A stretch of 32,198 bases of DNA from a virus, in the IMG/VR virus record IMGVR_UViG_3300013093_000162, positions 1 through 32,198 of that record. One strand, given 5' to 3'. The position numbers were made by a program, and so were the translations under genes. How positions within the stretch are numbered: the stretch's first letter is position 1; each line of letters begins with the position of its first letter. Shown in pieces: positions 1 through 6,280 of this stretch. The notes under the pieces are model-generated. The model made no database searches. It saw only the letters and a list, made by a program, of their open reading frames with translations, and was not told the origin of the DNA.

Positions 1-20
1 CCTTTTCTATATCTTAAGCC

Positions 21-104
21 ATAATATTTTAACCCCGTTTGTTTATGTTTTAAAAAATATGTGAAAGGAATTGTCATTATGGAGTGTCCTGGTTAAAATA
101 TTAT
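21..104. repeat. 14-bp perfect inverted repeat flanking a promoter
   Basis: ATAATATTTTAACC at 21-34 is the exact reverse complement of the sequence at 91-104, with 56 bases between. The right arm covers the -10 box of the putative promoter at 71-99. It could be a paired operator or the two arms of an RNA stem. The rest of 1-140 shows no gene I can support. One frame is open from the window edge to a TAA at 22-24 and might be the tail of an upstream gene, but it is too short to judge. Confidence 0.6.
71..99 (+). promoter_or_regulatory. Putative sigma70-type promoter for phoH block
   Basis: TTGTCA (71-76) and TAAAAT (94-99) are separated by 17 bases, each one mismatch from the bacterial sigma70 consensus. 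The start would fall near 106, about 35 bases before the PhoH-like gene. It lies inside the 14-bp inverted repeat. AT-rich DNA yields such matches by chance, so this rests on sequence fit and position only. Confidence 0.45.
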
Positions 105-140
105 TTATCTCAACACTTGGTAAATTAACAAGAGGCCCTC

Positions 141-947
141 ATGGAAAGAATATCTCGCGCTGAAAAAAGAATCAATAAACAACTTAAGCGTCAAGAACAA
201 CAGAAACAAAGAAATAGCCTCGAACTAAAAAATATACAACCAAAAACTAAAAACCAGGAGTTAATTTTTAAAGAATTTATTAACGGTAAGAATCTTCTCG
301 TTCACGGATTACCTGGTACTGGCAAATCATTCTTGTCATTGTATTTGGCTTTATCTGAAGTAGAAGACTATCGTGATTATCATAATGTAATGATCATTAG
401 ATCTGTTGTTCCTTCCAGAGATATGGGATTCCTTCCAGGTTCCATTGCTGAAAAATCTAAAATATATGAAGCACCCTATAAATCAATATGCGCCGAACTA
501 TACGGCCGAGGAGATGCTTACGAAATCCTAAAACAAAAAGGTATTATCAATTTTGAGACCTCATCCTTCCTTAGAGGTATGACATTAGATAATTCTATTA
601 TCATAGTTGATGAGTGTCAGAATATGACATACCAAGAGCTTTGCACAATCATTACAAGAGCTGGTAATAATACTAAAATAGTTTTCTGTGGTGATTATAG
701 ACAAACTGATTTAAAATGGGATGATGAGAAATCAGGTATTTTCCAATTCATGAAAATTCTTAATAGAATGACAAAATATTTTTCATGTATCGAAATGGAA
801 CAAGATGATATTGTAAGATCCGGTCTTGTTAAAGACTTTATTATAAAGAAGACACAAATTGAAAACAATTCCAGAGTCCCCATCCATGCTGCAGCGAGTT
901 ATAGCCCAGCGCAAGCACTTCACGCACCTCCCTCAAGAGATCCTTGA
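141..947 (+). CDS. phoH: PhoH-like P-loop ATPase
   Basis: PhoH-family ATPase or helicase-like protein, common in marine T4-like phages; its role in infection is not established. The basic, coiled N-terminus (residues 1-40) leads into a Walker A GLPGTGKS (56-63), a Walker B IIIVDECQ (152-159) and a conserved GDYRQTDL (184-191), all typical of the family. AAGAGG at 129-134 is a good ribosome site for the ATG. Family members usually end shortly after the equivalent of VKDFIIKK (230-237); here about 30 further residues, Ala/Pro/Ser-rich at the very end, run through the start of the next gene in another frame. That tail is probably not a conserved domain. It is the first gene after the candidate promoter, followed by a nuclease, so a nucleic-acid role is reasonable but inferred. 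Confidence 0.9.
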   Translation: MERISRAEKRINKQLKRQEQQKQRNSLELKNIQPKTKNQELIFKEFINGKNLLVHGLPGTGKSFLSLYLALSEVEDYRDYHNVMIIRSVVPSRDMGFLPGSIAEKSKIYEAPYKSICAELYGRGDAYEILKQKGIINFETSSFLRGMTLDNSIIIVDECQNMTYQELCTIITRAGNNTKIVFCGDYRQTDLKWDDEKSGIFQFMKILNRMTKYFSCIEMEQDDIVRSGLVKDFIIKKTQIENNSRVPIHAAASYSPAQALHAPPSRDP

Positions 948-1605
948 GAGTGAAACCCTTGAACAAGTAAATGACTATAAAATAGGAACTGCAGACCCCG
1001 GTAGGTATTATAAAACCCCTGCCGGGGCTCTCTATCCATCAGTGACAACCGTAACAGGATTAATGAGTCTTGATGCAATTAAAAAATGGCGAGCTATAGT
1101 TGGTAATGAAGAAGCAAATCGAATTAGCAGCAAAGCAGCAACTAGAGGTACACGCATACATCAACTCTGTGAAGACTATCTTAATAATGATGACATTGAT
1201 GCCAGTAAATATAGCTTTAATGATGCCATTAATTTTGAACAGCTCAAGCCAGAGTTGGATAGAAACATTGACAACATCCGTCTACAAGAAAAAAGACTCT
1301 ACTCCGACTACCTAAAGATGGCAGGTACAGTAGACTGTGTAGCTGAATGGAAAGGCAAGCTTGCTATCATTGATTTTAAAACAGCAAAGAAAGCAAAGAA
1401 CAGAGAATATATTTTAAATTACTTTTGTCAAGCAGCAGCATATGCTATCATGTATGAAGAAAGATTTAATATTCCTGTTGGTAGAATAGTTATTCTTATT
1501 TCTGTTGATGATGAACCTCCTCAGATCTTTGAAGAATATAGAAACAATTTTGTAAAACCTTTAATGGATATTAGAGAACAATATAGAGTAAAATACGGTG
1601 TTTAA
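886..1605 (+). CDS. MGME1/RecB-like PD-(D/E)XK exonuclease
   Basis: Predicted DNA exonuclease of the PD-(D/E)XK superfamily, of the kind in T4-like cyanophages resembling mitochondrial exonuclease MGME1. Counting from the upstream TTG at 859, the marks are an N-terminal RYYKTP...YPSVTTVTG block (49-67), RGTRIH (96-101), AGTVD (155-159), IDFKT (171-175) and QAAAY (191-195), matching the RecB-type GxxD / DxKT / QxxxY active-site series. I chose the ATG at 886 (239 aa), which overlaps the PhoH-like frame by 62 bases; the TTG at 859 (248 aa) has AAGAAG upstream and is possible. Neither start has a strong ribosome site, so translational coupling to the upstream gene is likely. It probably trims or recycles DNA during replication or recombination. 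Confidence 0.85.
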   Translation: MLQRVIAQRKHFTHLPQEILESETLEQVNDYKIGTADPGRYYKTPAGALYPSVTTVTGLMSLDAIKKWRAIVGNEEANRISSKAATRGTRIHQLCEDYLNNDDIDASKYSFNDAINFEQLKPELDRNIDNIRLQEKRLYSDYLKMAGTVDCVAEWKGKLAIIDFKTAKKAKNREYILNYFCQAAAYAIMYEERFNIPVGRIVILISVDDEPPQIFEEYRNNFVKPLMDIREQYRVKYGV

Positions 1606-1631
1606 TAGTTGCTTTTTACTTTATAATATAG

Positions 1632-1639
1632 TATAAATA
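1632..1639 (+). promoter_or_regulatory. T4-type late promoter box upstream of tmRNA
   Basis: An exact TATAAATA, the T4 late consensus recognised with gp55, gp33 and gp45, would start RNA near 1645, just before the tmRNA acceptor piece. The same bases also fit a sigma70 promoter (TTGCTT at 1609-1614, 17 bases, TATAAA at 1632), and a TATAAT sits at 1638-1643, so early or host-driven expression cannot be excluded. Confidence 0.6.
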
Positions 1640-1711
1640 TAATGCTGATGTTGTTGACATCTAATGGAATAGGCATGCTGGACGGGGGTTCGAAACCCCC
1701 CACCTCCACCA

Positions 1712-1806
1712 TGGATACACGAACATCCTGCGAGATCGTTGCTTTAGGGTAGGGTGACAAGAAATAGAACAGCAACTAATACTTGTTTTATTTGTGTATC
1801 TTTGAT
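1712..1806 (+). other. tmRNA intervening segment (removed on maturation)
   Basis: This 95-base spacer joins the 3' end of the acceptor piece to the 5' end of the coding piece. Its ends pair with each other: 1714-1723 with 1791-1800 (10 pairs, one G-U), nearly stacking on the acceptor stem. Inside, GTTGCT (1738-1743) pairs with AGCAAC (1771-1776). Such a closed loop fits a precursor cut by RNase P before 1807 and by 3' processing after 1711; the cutting itself is inferred from known two-piece tmRNAs. Confidence 0.75.
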
Positions 1807-1881
1807 GGGGGTGAATTGGGATCGACGGGTGCAATAAAGATAAGATTGAGACTGAAGCAAAAAAAACTAAATGCAAAAACT

Positions 1882-1929
1882 GCATCTAACGACAATGTTC
1901 CTTATTCCGCAATGAAAGTTGCTGCTTAA
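1882..1929 (+). other. tmRNA tag reading frame (15 aa)
   Basis: From a GCA resume codon the frame reads ASNDNVPYSAMKVAA followed by TAA (1927-1929). The terminal VAA matches the hydrophobic end that ClpXP-type proteases recognise in ssrA tags. The inner NDN resembles alphaproteobacterial tags (ANDN...), while V-P-Y and the VAA end also recall cyanobacterial ones. The GCA start is chosen by analogy; a resume codon one or two triplets later cannot be excluded. Confidence 0.8.
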
Positions 1930-2015
1930 GAATTGAGTCTGGGGTATGAGCTCCACCCTATTAAATAACGGGCTCACTACACTTTAAACACAAACACAAC
2001 ACATAGGAGACTAAA

Positions 2016-2231
2016 ATGACAAAAACACCTTTTGAAATTAGATTTGATTTAATTCAGTATGCTCGTGGCCAATTAAGCGATACTTATTTTGCTGCCATGG
2101 AACGCATTAGAGAAACAACAGCAGAACATTCAGCTGAACGTACAGCTGCTATTAATGTACTATCTTACCCTACTAATGAACAAATTATGGCTTTAGCAAG
2201 TGAACTTAAAGAGTTCGTTGATAGCAAATAA
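2016..2231 (+). CDS. Small conserved phage protein, unknown function
   Basis: A 71-residue protein with a strong ribosome site (AGGAGA, 2006-2011) before its ATG. It is mostly helical by composition, with an N-terminal TPFEIRFDL stretch and a C-terminal NEQIMALASELKEF helix. Proteins that begin with TPFEIR are, as I recall, widespread in T4-like marine phages, where they stay uncharacterised. There are no catalytic motifs, cysteines or membrane segments. It is the first protein gene after the tmRNA and precedes the gp33-gp59-gp32 block, so it may be made from the same transcripts. I assign no function. Confidence 0.75.
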   Translation: MTKTPFEIRFDLIQYARGQLSDTYFAAMERIRETTAEHSAERTAAINVLSYPTNEQIMALASELKEFVDSK

Positions 2232-2239
2232 TTATTAAA

Positions 2240-2261
2240 ATGGAGGGAGAAATCCCTCCAT
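2240..2261 (+). promoter_or_regulatory. Strong intercistronic hairpin with GAAA tetraloop
   Basis: Bases 2240-2248 (ATGGAGGGA) pair perfectly with 2253-2261 (TCCCTCCAT) around a GAAA loop of the stable GNRA class. No T-run follows, so it is not a standard terminator. The ribosome site AAGGA for the next gene begins only a few bases later (2267-2271). It more likely protects or processes the mRNA, or tunes translation of gp33. Confidence 0.75.
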
Positions 2262-2277
2262 CCCTTAAGGAATAATA

Positions 2278-2511
2278 ATGAAAATTACTAATGTAAAAAG
2301 CTCATCTGATTTCGTTAAAGAAATCGAAAGATTAGTTACAACTAAAAATATTGATTTTTTTGAAGCGGTAATGCATTATTGTGAAGTAAATAATGTTGAA
2401 GTTGAGACAGCAGCTGCTTTAATTAAACAAAGTACTGTTTTAAAATTAAAAATACAATATGAAGCTGAGACCCTTAATCTATTAAAGAGAACTCCAAGAT
2501 TGCCAATATGA
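2278..2511 (+). CDS. 33: Late transcription coactivator gp33
   Basis: By family knowledge, T4 gp33 bridges RNA polymerase (beta flap) and the sliding clamp gp45 to activate late promoters together with gp55. This 77-residue protein (T4: 112) sits exactly where gp33 lies in T4, before gp59 and gp32. Its central EVETAAALIK stretch and Leu/Lys-rich C-terminal half resemble short gp33 versions I recall from cyanophages. AAGGA at 2267-2271 serves its ATG, and its stop overlaps the next start (ATGA). Exact TATAAATA boxes in this window make a coactivator expected. The call rests on synteny plus a moderate sequence likeness. Confidence 0.72.
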   Translation: MKITNVKSSSDFVKEIERLVTTKNIDFFEAVMHYCEVNNVEVETAAALIKQSTVLKLKIQYEAETLNLLKRTPRLPI

Positions 2512-3083
2512 CACCATTTGAGGCTTACAAATTATATAATGCAATCAGCATGCACTTTACTACCGAAAGCTATGACTACTTTAAGTATAACGGAAAAGTC
2601 AGAGCAGATGAGATTACATTTGAATCTCGAAAAGACAAGTACATGTTCTATAAACTTTCTAAACATCAAGACCCAATTACATTCCTTGTTGCTAATTTTG
2701 CTGAGGGTAAAAAAGTATGGGTTGGAGATTTGTTTGGGTTAGATAAGGATGTTGCCTACAATGAGTTTCTTAGAAGAAAACAATCCTTAACTTACATCTT
2801 TGAAAATGATATTGATAATCTATTAGAGAATTTTGATAAGAACTTTGAAGTGCCCGATGATGGTGATTATCCTCATCTCCTTAGACTTCTTACCAGAAAA
2901 AAGATAACCAAAGAATCATTTATTATTATTAATGACTGCGTGAGATTCTTTGGTTCCTGGAATAAGAAAATTACAGATCCAGTGCTATGGCCACAAATAG
3001 CATTGAATTGTAAGAAGTTATATCCTTTCCTTCAGTATGAAAAGGATAAATACTGTACAATACTTCGTAATAAATTTAGTTGA
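2508..3083 (+). CDS. 59: Replicative helicase loader gp59
   Basis: gp59 loads the gp41 helicase onto gp32-coated forked DNA. The 191 residues (T4: 217) align by eye with T4 gp59: an N-terminal helix with Y-K-LY, the RKDKYMFYKLS block (residues 41-51; T4 RRDKYFFQKLS), a WVGDL segment (71-75; T4 WIGDI), the FEND helix and a C-terminal KSY-like half rich in aromatic and basic residues. The ATGA overlap with gp33 implies coupled translation, and gp32, its partner, follows after 63 bases. Codon use and composition match the neighbours. I see nothing broken. Confidence 0.9.
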   Translation: MTPFEAYKLYNAISMHFTTESYDYFKYNGKVRADEITFESRKDKYMFYKLSKHQDPITFLVANFAEGKKVWVGDLFGLDKDVAYNEFLRRKQSLTYIFENDIDNLLENFDKNFEVPDDGDYPHLLRLLTRKKITKESFIIINDCVRFFGSWNKKITDPVLWPQIALNCKKLYPFLQYEKDKYCTILRNKFS

Positions 3084-3093
3084 AGTATTATAC

Positions 3094-3129
3094 ATCGTAG
3101 ACTACAATTAATATATCGTACACATCGTA
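3094..3129 (+). promoter_or_regulatory. gp32 leader with three ATCGTA repeats
   Basis: The 63-base gap before gp32 holds ATCGTA at 3094-3099, 3115-3120 and 3124-3129, followed by GGAG (3137-3140) and the ATG at 3147. T4 gp32 represses its own translation by binding its mRNA leader; these repeats could be a local equivalent, but this is inference. Confidence 0.35.
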
Positions 3130-3146
3130 ACACAACGGAGAATACA

Positions 3147-4070
3147 ATGACTACTAATTTTGATGCTCTTAAGCAGAATCGCAAGTCCAATTTCGATAAG
3201 CTAACCTCAGAACTTAACAAGCTTAATTCAGGTTCAGCCAACAATCAGGACAATCCAAACAATGATGATAGGTACTGGAAACCAGACGTTGACAAAGCAG
3301 GCAACGGTTATGCGATCATTCGTTTCCTTCCCGCTCCAATTGGAGAAGACGTTCCTTTCGTACGCATTTGGGACCATGGGTTTCAAGGTACTGGAGGTTG
3401 GTATATCGAAAAGAACCTCAACTCTCTTGGCAAGCCAGATCCAGTCTCGGAATACAACTCCAAGCTCTGGAACTCCGGTATTGAGTCTAATAAAGAGTTA
3501 GTTCGTAAGCAGAAGCGTCGTCTTTCTTACTTCTCAAACATCTATGTTGTTAAGGATCCTACTCGTCCTGATAACGAAGGTAAGGTGTTCTTGTATAAGT
3601 ATGGCAAGAAGATCTTTGATAAGCTTAATGAAGCTATGCATCCTCAATTTGCTGATGAGAAGGCTATCAACCCATTTGATCTTTGGGATGGTGCTAACTT
3701 CAAGTTGAAGATTCGTCAGGTTGAAGGTTATCGTAACTATGACAAGTCTGAATTGGATTCAGCTGGTCCATTGTTAACTGATGATGATGCTATGGAAACC
3801 ATCTGGAAGAGCGAACACTCTTTGCAGGAACTTCTCGATCCTAAGCACTTTAAATCTTATGATGAATTGAAGATGCGTTTGGAAAAGGCTATTGGTATTT
3901 CTACTGGTAATACTGGTGGATCACAGTCCAATTCAATGGATGAAGAAGATGAAGCTTTCCCTGTTCCTCAGAAGGCCACTCCCGCTAAGGAAGCACCTAA
4001 AGCATCTGCACCTTGGGATGATGATGCAGATGATGATCTCAGCTTCTTTAAGAAGTTAGCTGCTGATTAA
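3147..4070 (+). CDS. 32: Single-stranded DNA-binding protein gp32
   Basis: Coats single-stranded DNA in replication, recombination and repair and recruits gp59. The 307 residues (T4: 301) keep the whole layout: a basic N-terminal segment with NRKSNF (11-16) for cooperative binding, the core with DHGFQGTGGWYIE (76-88) and a YVVKDP...NEGKVF block (133-148), and an acidic tail rich in Asp near residues 288-297 that in T4 contacts partner proteins. Odd: T4 uses one His and three Cys to hold zinc; only the His (77) remains and the protein has no cysteine at all, so it must fold without that zinc. Cyanophage gp32s look similar. The coding sequence is visibly less AT-rich than its neighbours, which suits high expression. 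Its stop shares TTAA with the convergent gene. Confidence 0.95.
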   Translation: MTTNFDALKQNRKSNFDKLTSELNKLNSGSANNQDNPNNDDRYWKPDVDKAGNGYAIIRFLPAPIGEDVPFVRIWDHGFQGTGGWYIEKNLNSLGKPDPVSEYNSKLWNSGIESNKELVRKQKRRLSYFSNIYVVKDPTRPDNEGKVFLYKYGKKIFDKLNEAMHPQFADEKAINPFDLWDGANFKLKIRQVEGYRNYDKSELDSAGPLLTDDDAMETIWKSEHSLQELLDPKHFKSYDELKMRLEKAIGISTGNTGGSQSNSMDEEDEAFPVPQKATPAKEAPKASAPWDDDADDDLSFFKKLAAD

Positions 4071-6280
4071 GGACCAGCAAGGTCAAAGTTACCAAAGGTA
4101 GCTCTATCCATATGCGACATAACAGGAGCTGTGATGACAGCTCCTGAACTTGTTCTAGGGGTAGAAGGAGCACCACCACCACCTCCAGCAGCACCACCCA
4201 CAGTAACGATGACTGGAGCAGGTGCAGCATTAGCATTAATAGCAGCATCAGTAGAACTTTGTGCAACAGTAGCGCCTGATTGATTTTGAGCTGGAGTAAT
4301 GGCTCCCACACCTCCTTTATCTTCACCTGAAAAAGGATCTCCACCTGTAGTGTCTTTCGACACATCCATCCACATTTTAGCTAACTTTATGTTACCTTGC
4401 TTCAAAGCTGCAATTGCTTCTTTAGCATTACCAGGTGGTATGGTACCATCATTTTTACCAAGACGAATCTGTTCTAACAAATCTACTATGTTATCTGATG
4501 ATGTGTCAAAAGCGCTAAGTGGTTGTGTTTCAGGTTGAGCTGTTGTAACCTCTCCACCTGCGTTTCTATCTGTAGCTACTTTAGCTAATTGTTCTTCACT
4601 TATACTACCAGCTTTCATAGCTATTTGAGCTTCTTTGAAAGACATGTGAGGTGCTGTTGGTTCTTGAGCAGGTGGCTCAGACGGTGTACCACCCATTGAC
4701 GTTGGTAACCATTTCTTAGCCCAATCAGGTATTAATGAAGTTACCCAACCAGTAATGGCTTTACCCATATCAGTAAATGCACCTGAGATTCTATTACCAA
4801 CACTTGCAAAATAATTAGTAACCATATCCTGAACTTTTTGGAAAGTATCAGTTATGGTAGTAACAATATCAAAATTTTTCCACCAAGTAGTTATATCATC
4901 AGAGAATCCAGTAAATAGAGCTACTGTATCATCTTTTAATTTACTAAACCAACCTATAATATTATCAGCTAATTTGAAAGTAGAATCTATCCAACTCTTG
5001 ACAACATCGGTTGCATCATTAAATGCACCAACAATATCATCTTTTAAATCTACAAACCATTGAATAATATCATCCGCTATTTTAAATGCCGTATTTATCC
5101 ATTTTTTAACGGTATTAACAGCATCATCAAAAGCACCAACTATATAATCTTTAGTATCTGTGAACCATTGAATAATATCATCATATATTTTAAATGATGC
5201 ATCTATCCATTTCTTTACGGTATCCACAGTAGTATTAAAAGCGTCTTTTATAAACTGCCATGCATTGTGAACAAAATCAATATACATTTGTCCAATATCA
5301 TGACTATCAAGCCAATCATTTAATGATTTCGCAGTGTCTGTAAATCCAATAGAATCTAATATAATGGCTACTAGTCTTCCTAGACCAGTTAAAAGAGTGC
5401 CACCAATTGATGCAATACCTTCAAGCAAAGCATCGAACCATTTACCTTGTGCCAAATCATCAAACAACTTAGTTAAATGACCAAACATTTTAGCCCAGTC
5501 AGCTGCTTTTAATGATGCTAAAACACCAACTAATAATAATAATGGTGCATTAATAAATTCTAAGAAACCCATTAAGCCTTCAAATACACTGCCTAGACTA
5601 CCTAGTATACCACCGGTTTTTTTACCATCACCGCCAGCTTTACCACCTTCAACACCACCACCTTCTGGTGCAGCTGCTTTTACTTTTCGTCGATCAAATT
5701 TAGATAATCGAAATTGTGTACCAAGAGCATTAAGAATTTCTGATAATGTTTCATCAATATTTTTTACTATCCCTATAAGGCTACCTGGTCCACCACCAGT
5801 ACGCCCACCACCTACTTGAGTATCTGGTTTACCAGCCTTGACTATTTTATTTAATCCCAAGGTAGATAGTGTAGACGATATAATAGCTTTAGGGCTAAAA
5901 TTACCAACTGTTTGGCGTTTTATATCAGCACCAATAAGACTAGCCACATTTTTTACAGGGGATGCCGCAGCTGAGGCAACGCTCTTACCAAGCTTTTGAA
6001 TAGTACTATCTAAGCTGCCTGGACCTTTGGCTTGTTGTCTATCTACCTGTTCACCACTACCATTTATTGTTCCACCTGAAGTGGGTGTCTTTATTTTTTT
6101 AGGTGCACCTGTTGCTGGTTTATTGGGGGCTGGAATATCTTCAATGCCAGCTAAGAAAGCACGTACAACTGAGGCACTGGCTGGTTTGCCCTTACTATCT
6201 ACTATGTTGCCTTTTTCATCATAATAAAATTTCTCAGTACCAACTCGGCCAGCCACAACCTTCTTTTTATTATCAGCCAT
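4067..6280 (-). CDS. 29: Tail tape-measure / hub protein (gp29-like)
   Basis: Likely sets tail length and sits inside the tail tube. At 737 residues it would span roughly 110 nm at 1.5 angstrom per residue, a T4-sized tail (T4 gp29: 590). It has a Gly/Pro/Lys-rich N-terminal third, hydrophobic segments at about 232-260 and 285-315 as often seen in tape measures, three 36-residue repeats (about 347-456) with Trp and Asp pairs, and an Ala/Gly/Pro-rich low-complexity C-terminus. It is the last gene of the minus-strand tail block after gp26 and the gp51-like gene, the same neighbourhood as T4 29. Sequence likeness to T4 gp29 is not evident, so the name rests on length, composition and position. 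Its start overlaps the gp51-like stop. Confidence 0.7.
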   Translation of the reverse strand: MADNKKKVVAGRVGTEKFYYDEKGNIVDSKGKPASASVVRAFLAGIEDIPAPNKPATGAPKKIKTPTSGGTINGSGEQVDRQQAKGPGSLDSTIQKLGKSVASAAASPVKNVASLIGADIKRQTVGNFSPKAIISSTLSTLGLNKIVKAGKPDTQVGGGRTGGGPGSLIGIVKNIDETLSEILNALGTQFRLSKFDRRKVKAAAPEGGGVEGGKAGGDGKKTGGILGSLGSVFEGLMGFLEFINAPLLLLVGVLASLKAADWAKMFGHLTKLFDDLAQGKWFDALLEGIASIGGTLLTGLGRLVAIILDSIGFTDTAKSLNDWLDSHDIGQMYIDFVHNAWQFIKDAFNTTVDTVKKWIDASFKIYDDIIQWFTDTKDYIVGAFDDAVNTVKKWINTAFKIADDIIQWFVDLKDDIVGAFNDATDVVKSWIDSTFKLADNIIGWFSKLKDDTVALFTGFSDDITTWWKNFDIVTTITDTFQKVQDMVTNYFASVGNRISGAFTDMGKAITGWVTSLIPDWAKKWLPTSMGGTPSEPPAQEPTAPHMSFKEAQIAMKAGSISEEQLAKVATDRNAGGEVTTAQPETQPLSAFDTSSDNIVDLLEQIRLGKNDGTIPPGNAKEAIAALKQGNIKLAKMWMDVSKDTTGGDPFSGEDKGGVGAITPAQNQSGATVAQSSTDAAINANAAPAPVIVTVGGAAGGGGGAPSTPRTSSGAVITAPVMSHMDRATFGNFDLAGP
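4913..5242 (-). repeat. Three tandem 108-bp repeats in tape-measure gene
   Basis: On the minus strand three units of 36 codons follow one another, anchored by VKKWI at residues 355, 391 and 427 (VKSWI in the last) and by DDIIQWF or a variant. The DNA is also repetitive: CCATTGAATAATATCATC appears twice, 113 bases apart. The regular register suggests tail length could change by whole units. Confidence 0.8.

Larger units (their letters stand above)
1645..1985 (+). ncRNA. ssrA: Circularly permuted (two-piece) tmRNA
   Basis: tmRNA rescues stalled ribosomes and adds a degradation tag. Here the 3' half comes first. The acceptor piece ends with a T arm (GGGGG 1684-1688, loop TTCGAAA 1689-1695, CCCCC 1696-1700), the acceptor strand CACCTCC (1701-1707) and an encoded ACCA (1708-1711). 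After an intervening segment (1712-1806), the coding piece starts at G1807: GGGGGTG (1807-1813) pairs fully with CACCTCC (one G-U), followed by the diagnostic GGGATCGACGGG (1818-1829). A tag frame (1882-1929) and an H-type pseudoknot follow: 1942-1945 with 1955-1958, and 1947-1953 with 1970-1976. The outer ends (near 1645-1660 and 1980-1990) and the P2 pairing between pieces are not resolved. The order acceptor-then-coding defines the two-piece form. No protein gene occupies 1606-2015. Confidence 0.9.

Noticed and set aside
1681-1711. A tRNA ending in CCA
   Set aside because: The T arm and CCA are present, but no D or anticodon arm precedes them; the matching 5' acceptor strand lies downstream at 1807, as in a permuted tmRNA.
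1661-1885. Minus-strand 74-residue reading frame over the tmRNA
   Set aside because: It is antisense to a well-supported RNA gene and its Cys/Pro/Trp-rich sequence has no protein-like pattern.
4038-4060. Hairpin at the end of gp32 as a terminator
   Set aside because: CAGCT and AGCTG and an inner CTTC/GAAG can pair, but the stem is interrupted, lies inside the coding frame and has no T-run after it.
4048-4365. Leu/Val-rich minus-strand frame in the 3' end of the tape-measure gene
   Set aside because: It is a shadow of the low-complexity coding tail read one frame off; composition is that of a frame-shifted Gly/Ala-rich region.
4913-5242. CRISPR array
   Set aside because: The repeats are 108 bases, imperfect, in frame and without spacers; they are protein repeats. 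No CRISPR-like array was seen anywhere.
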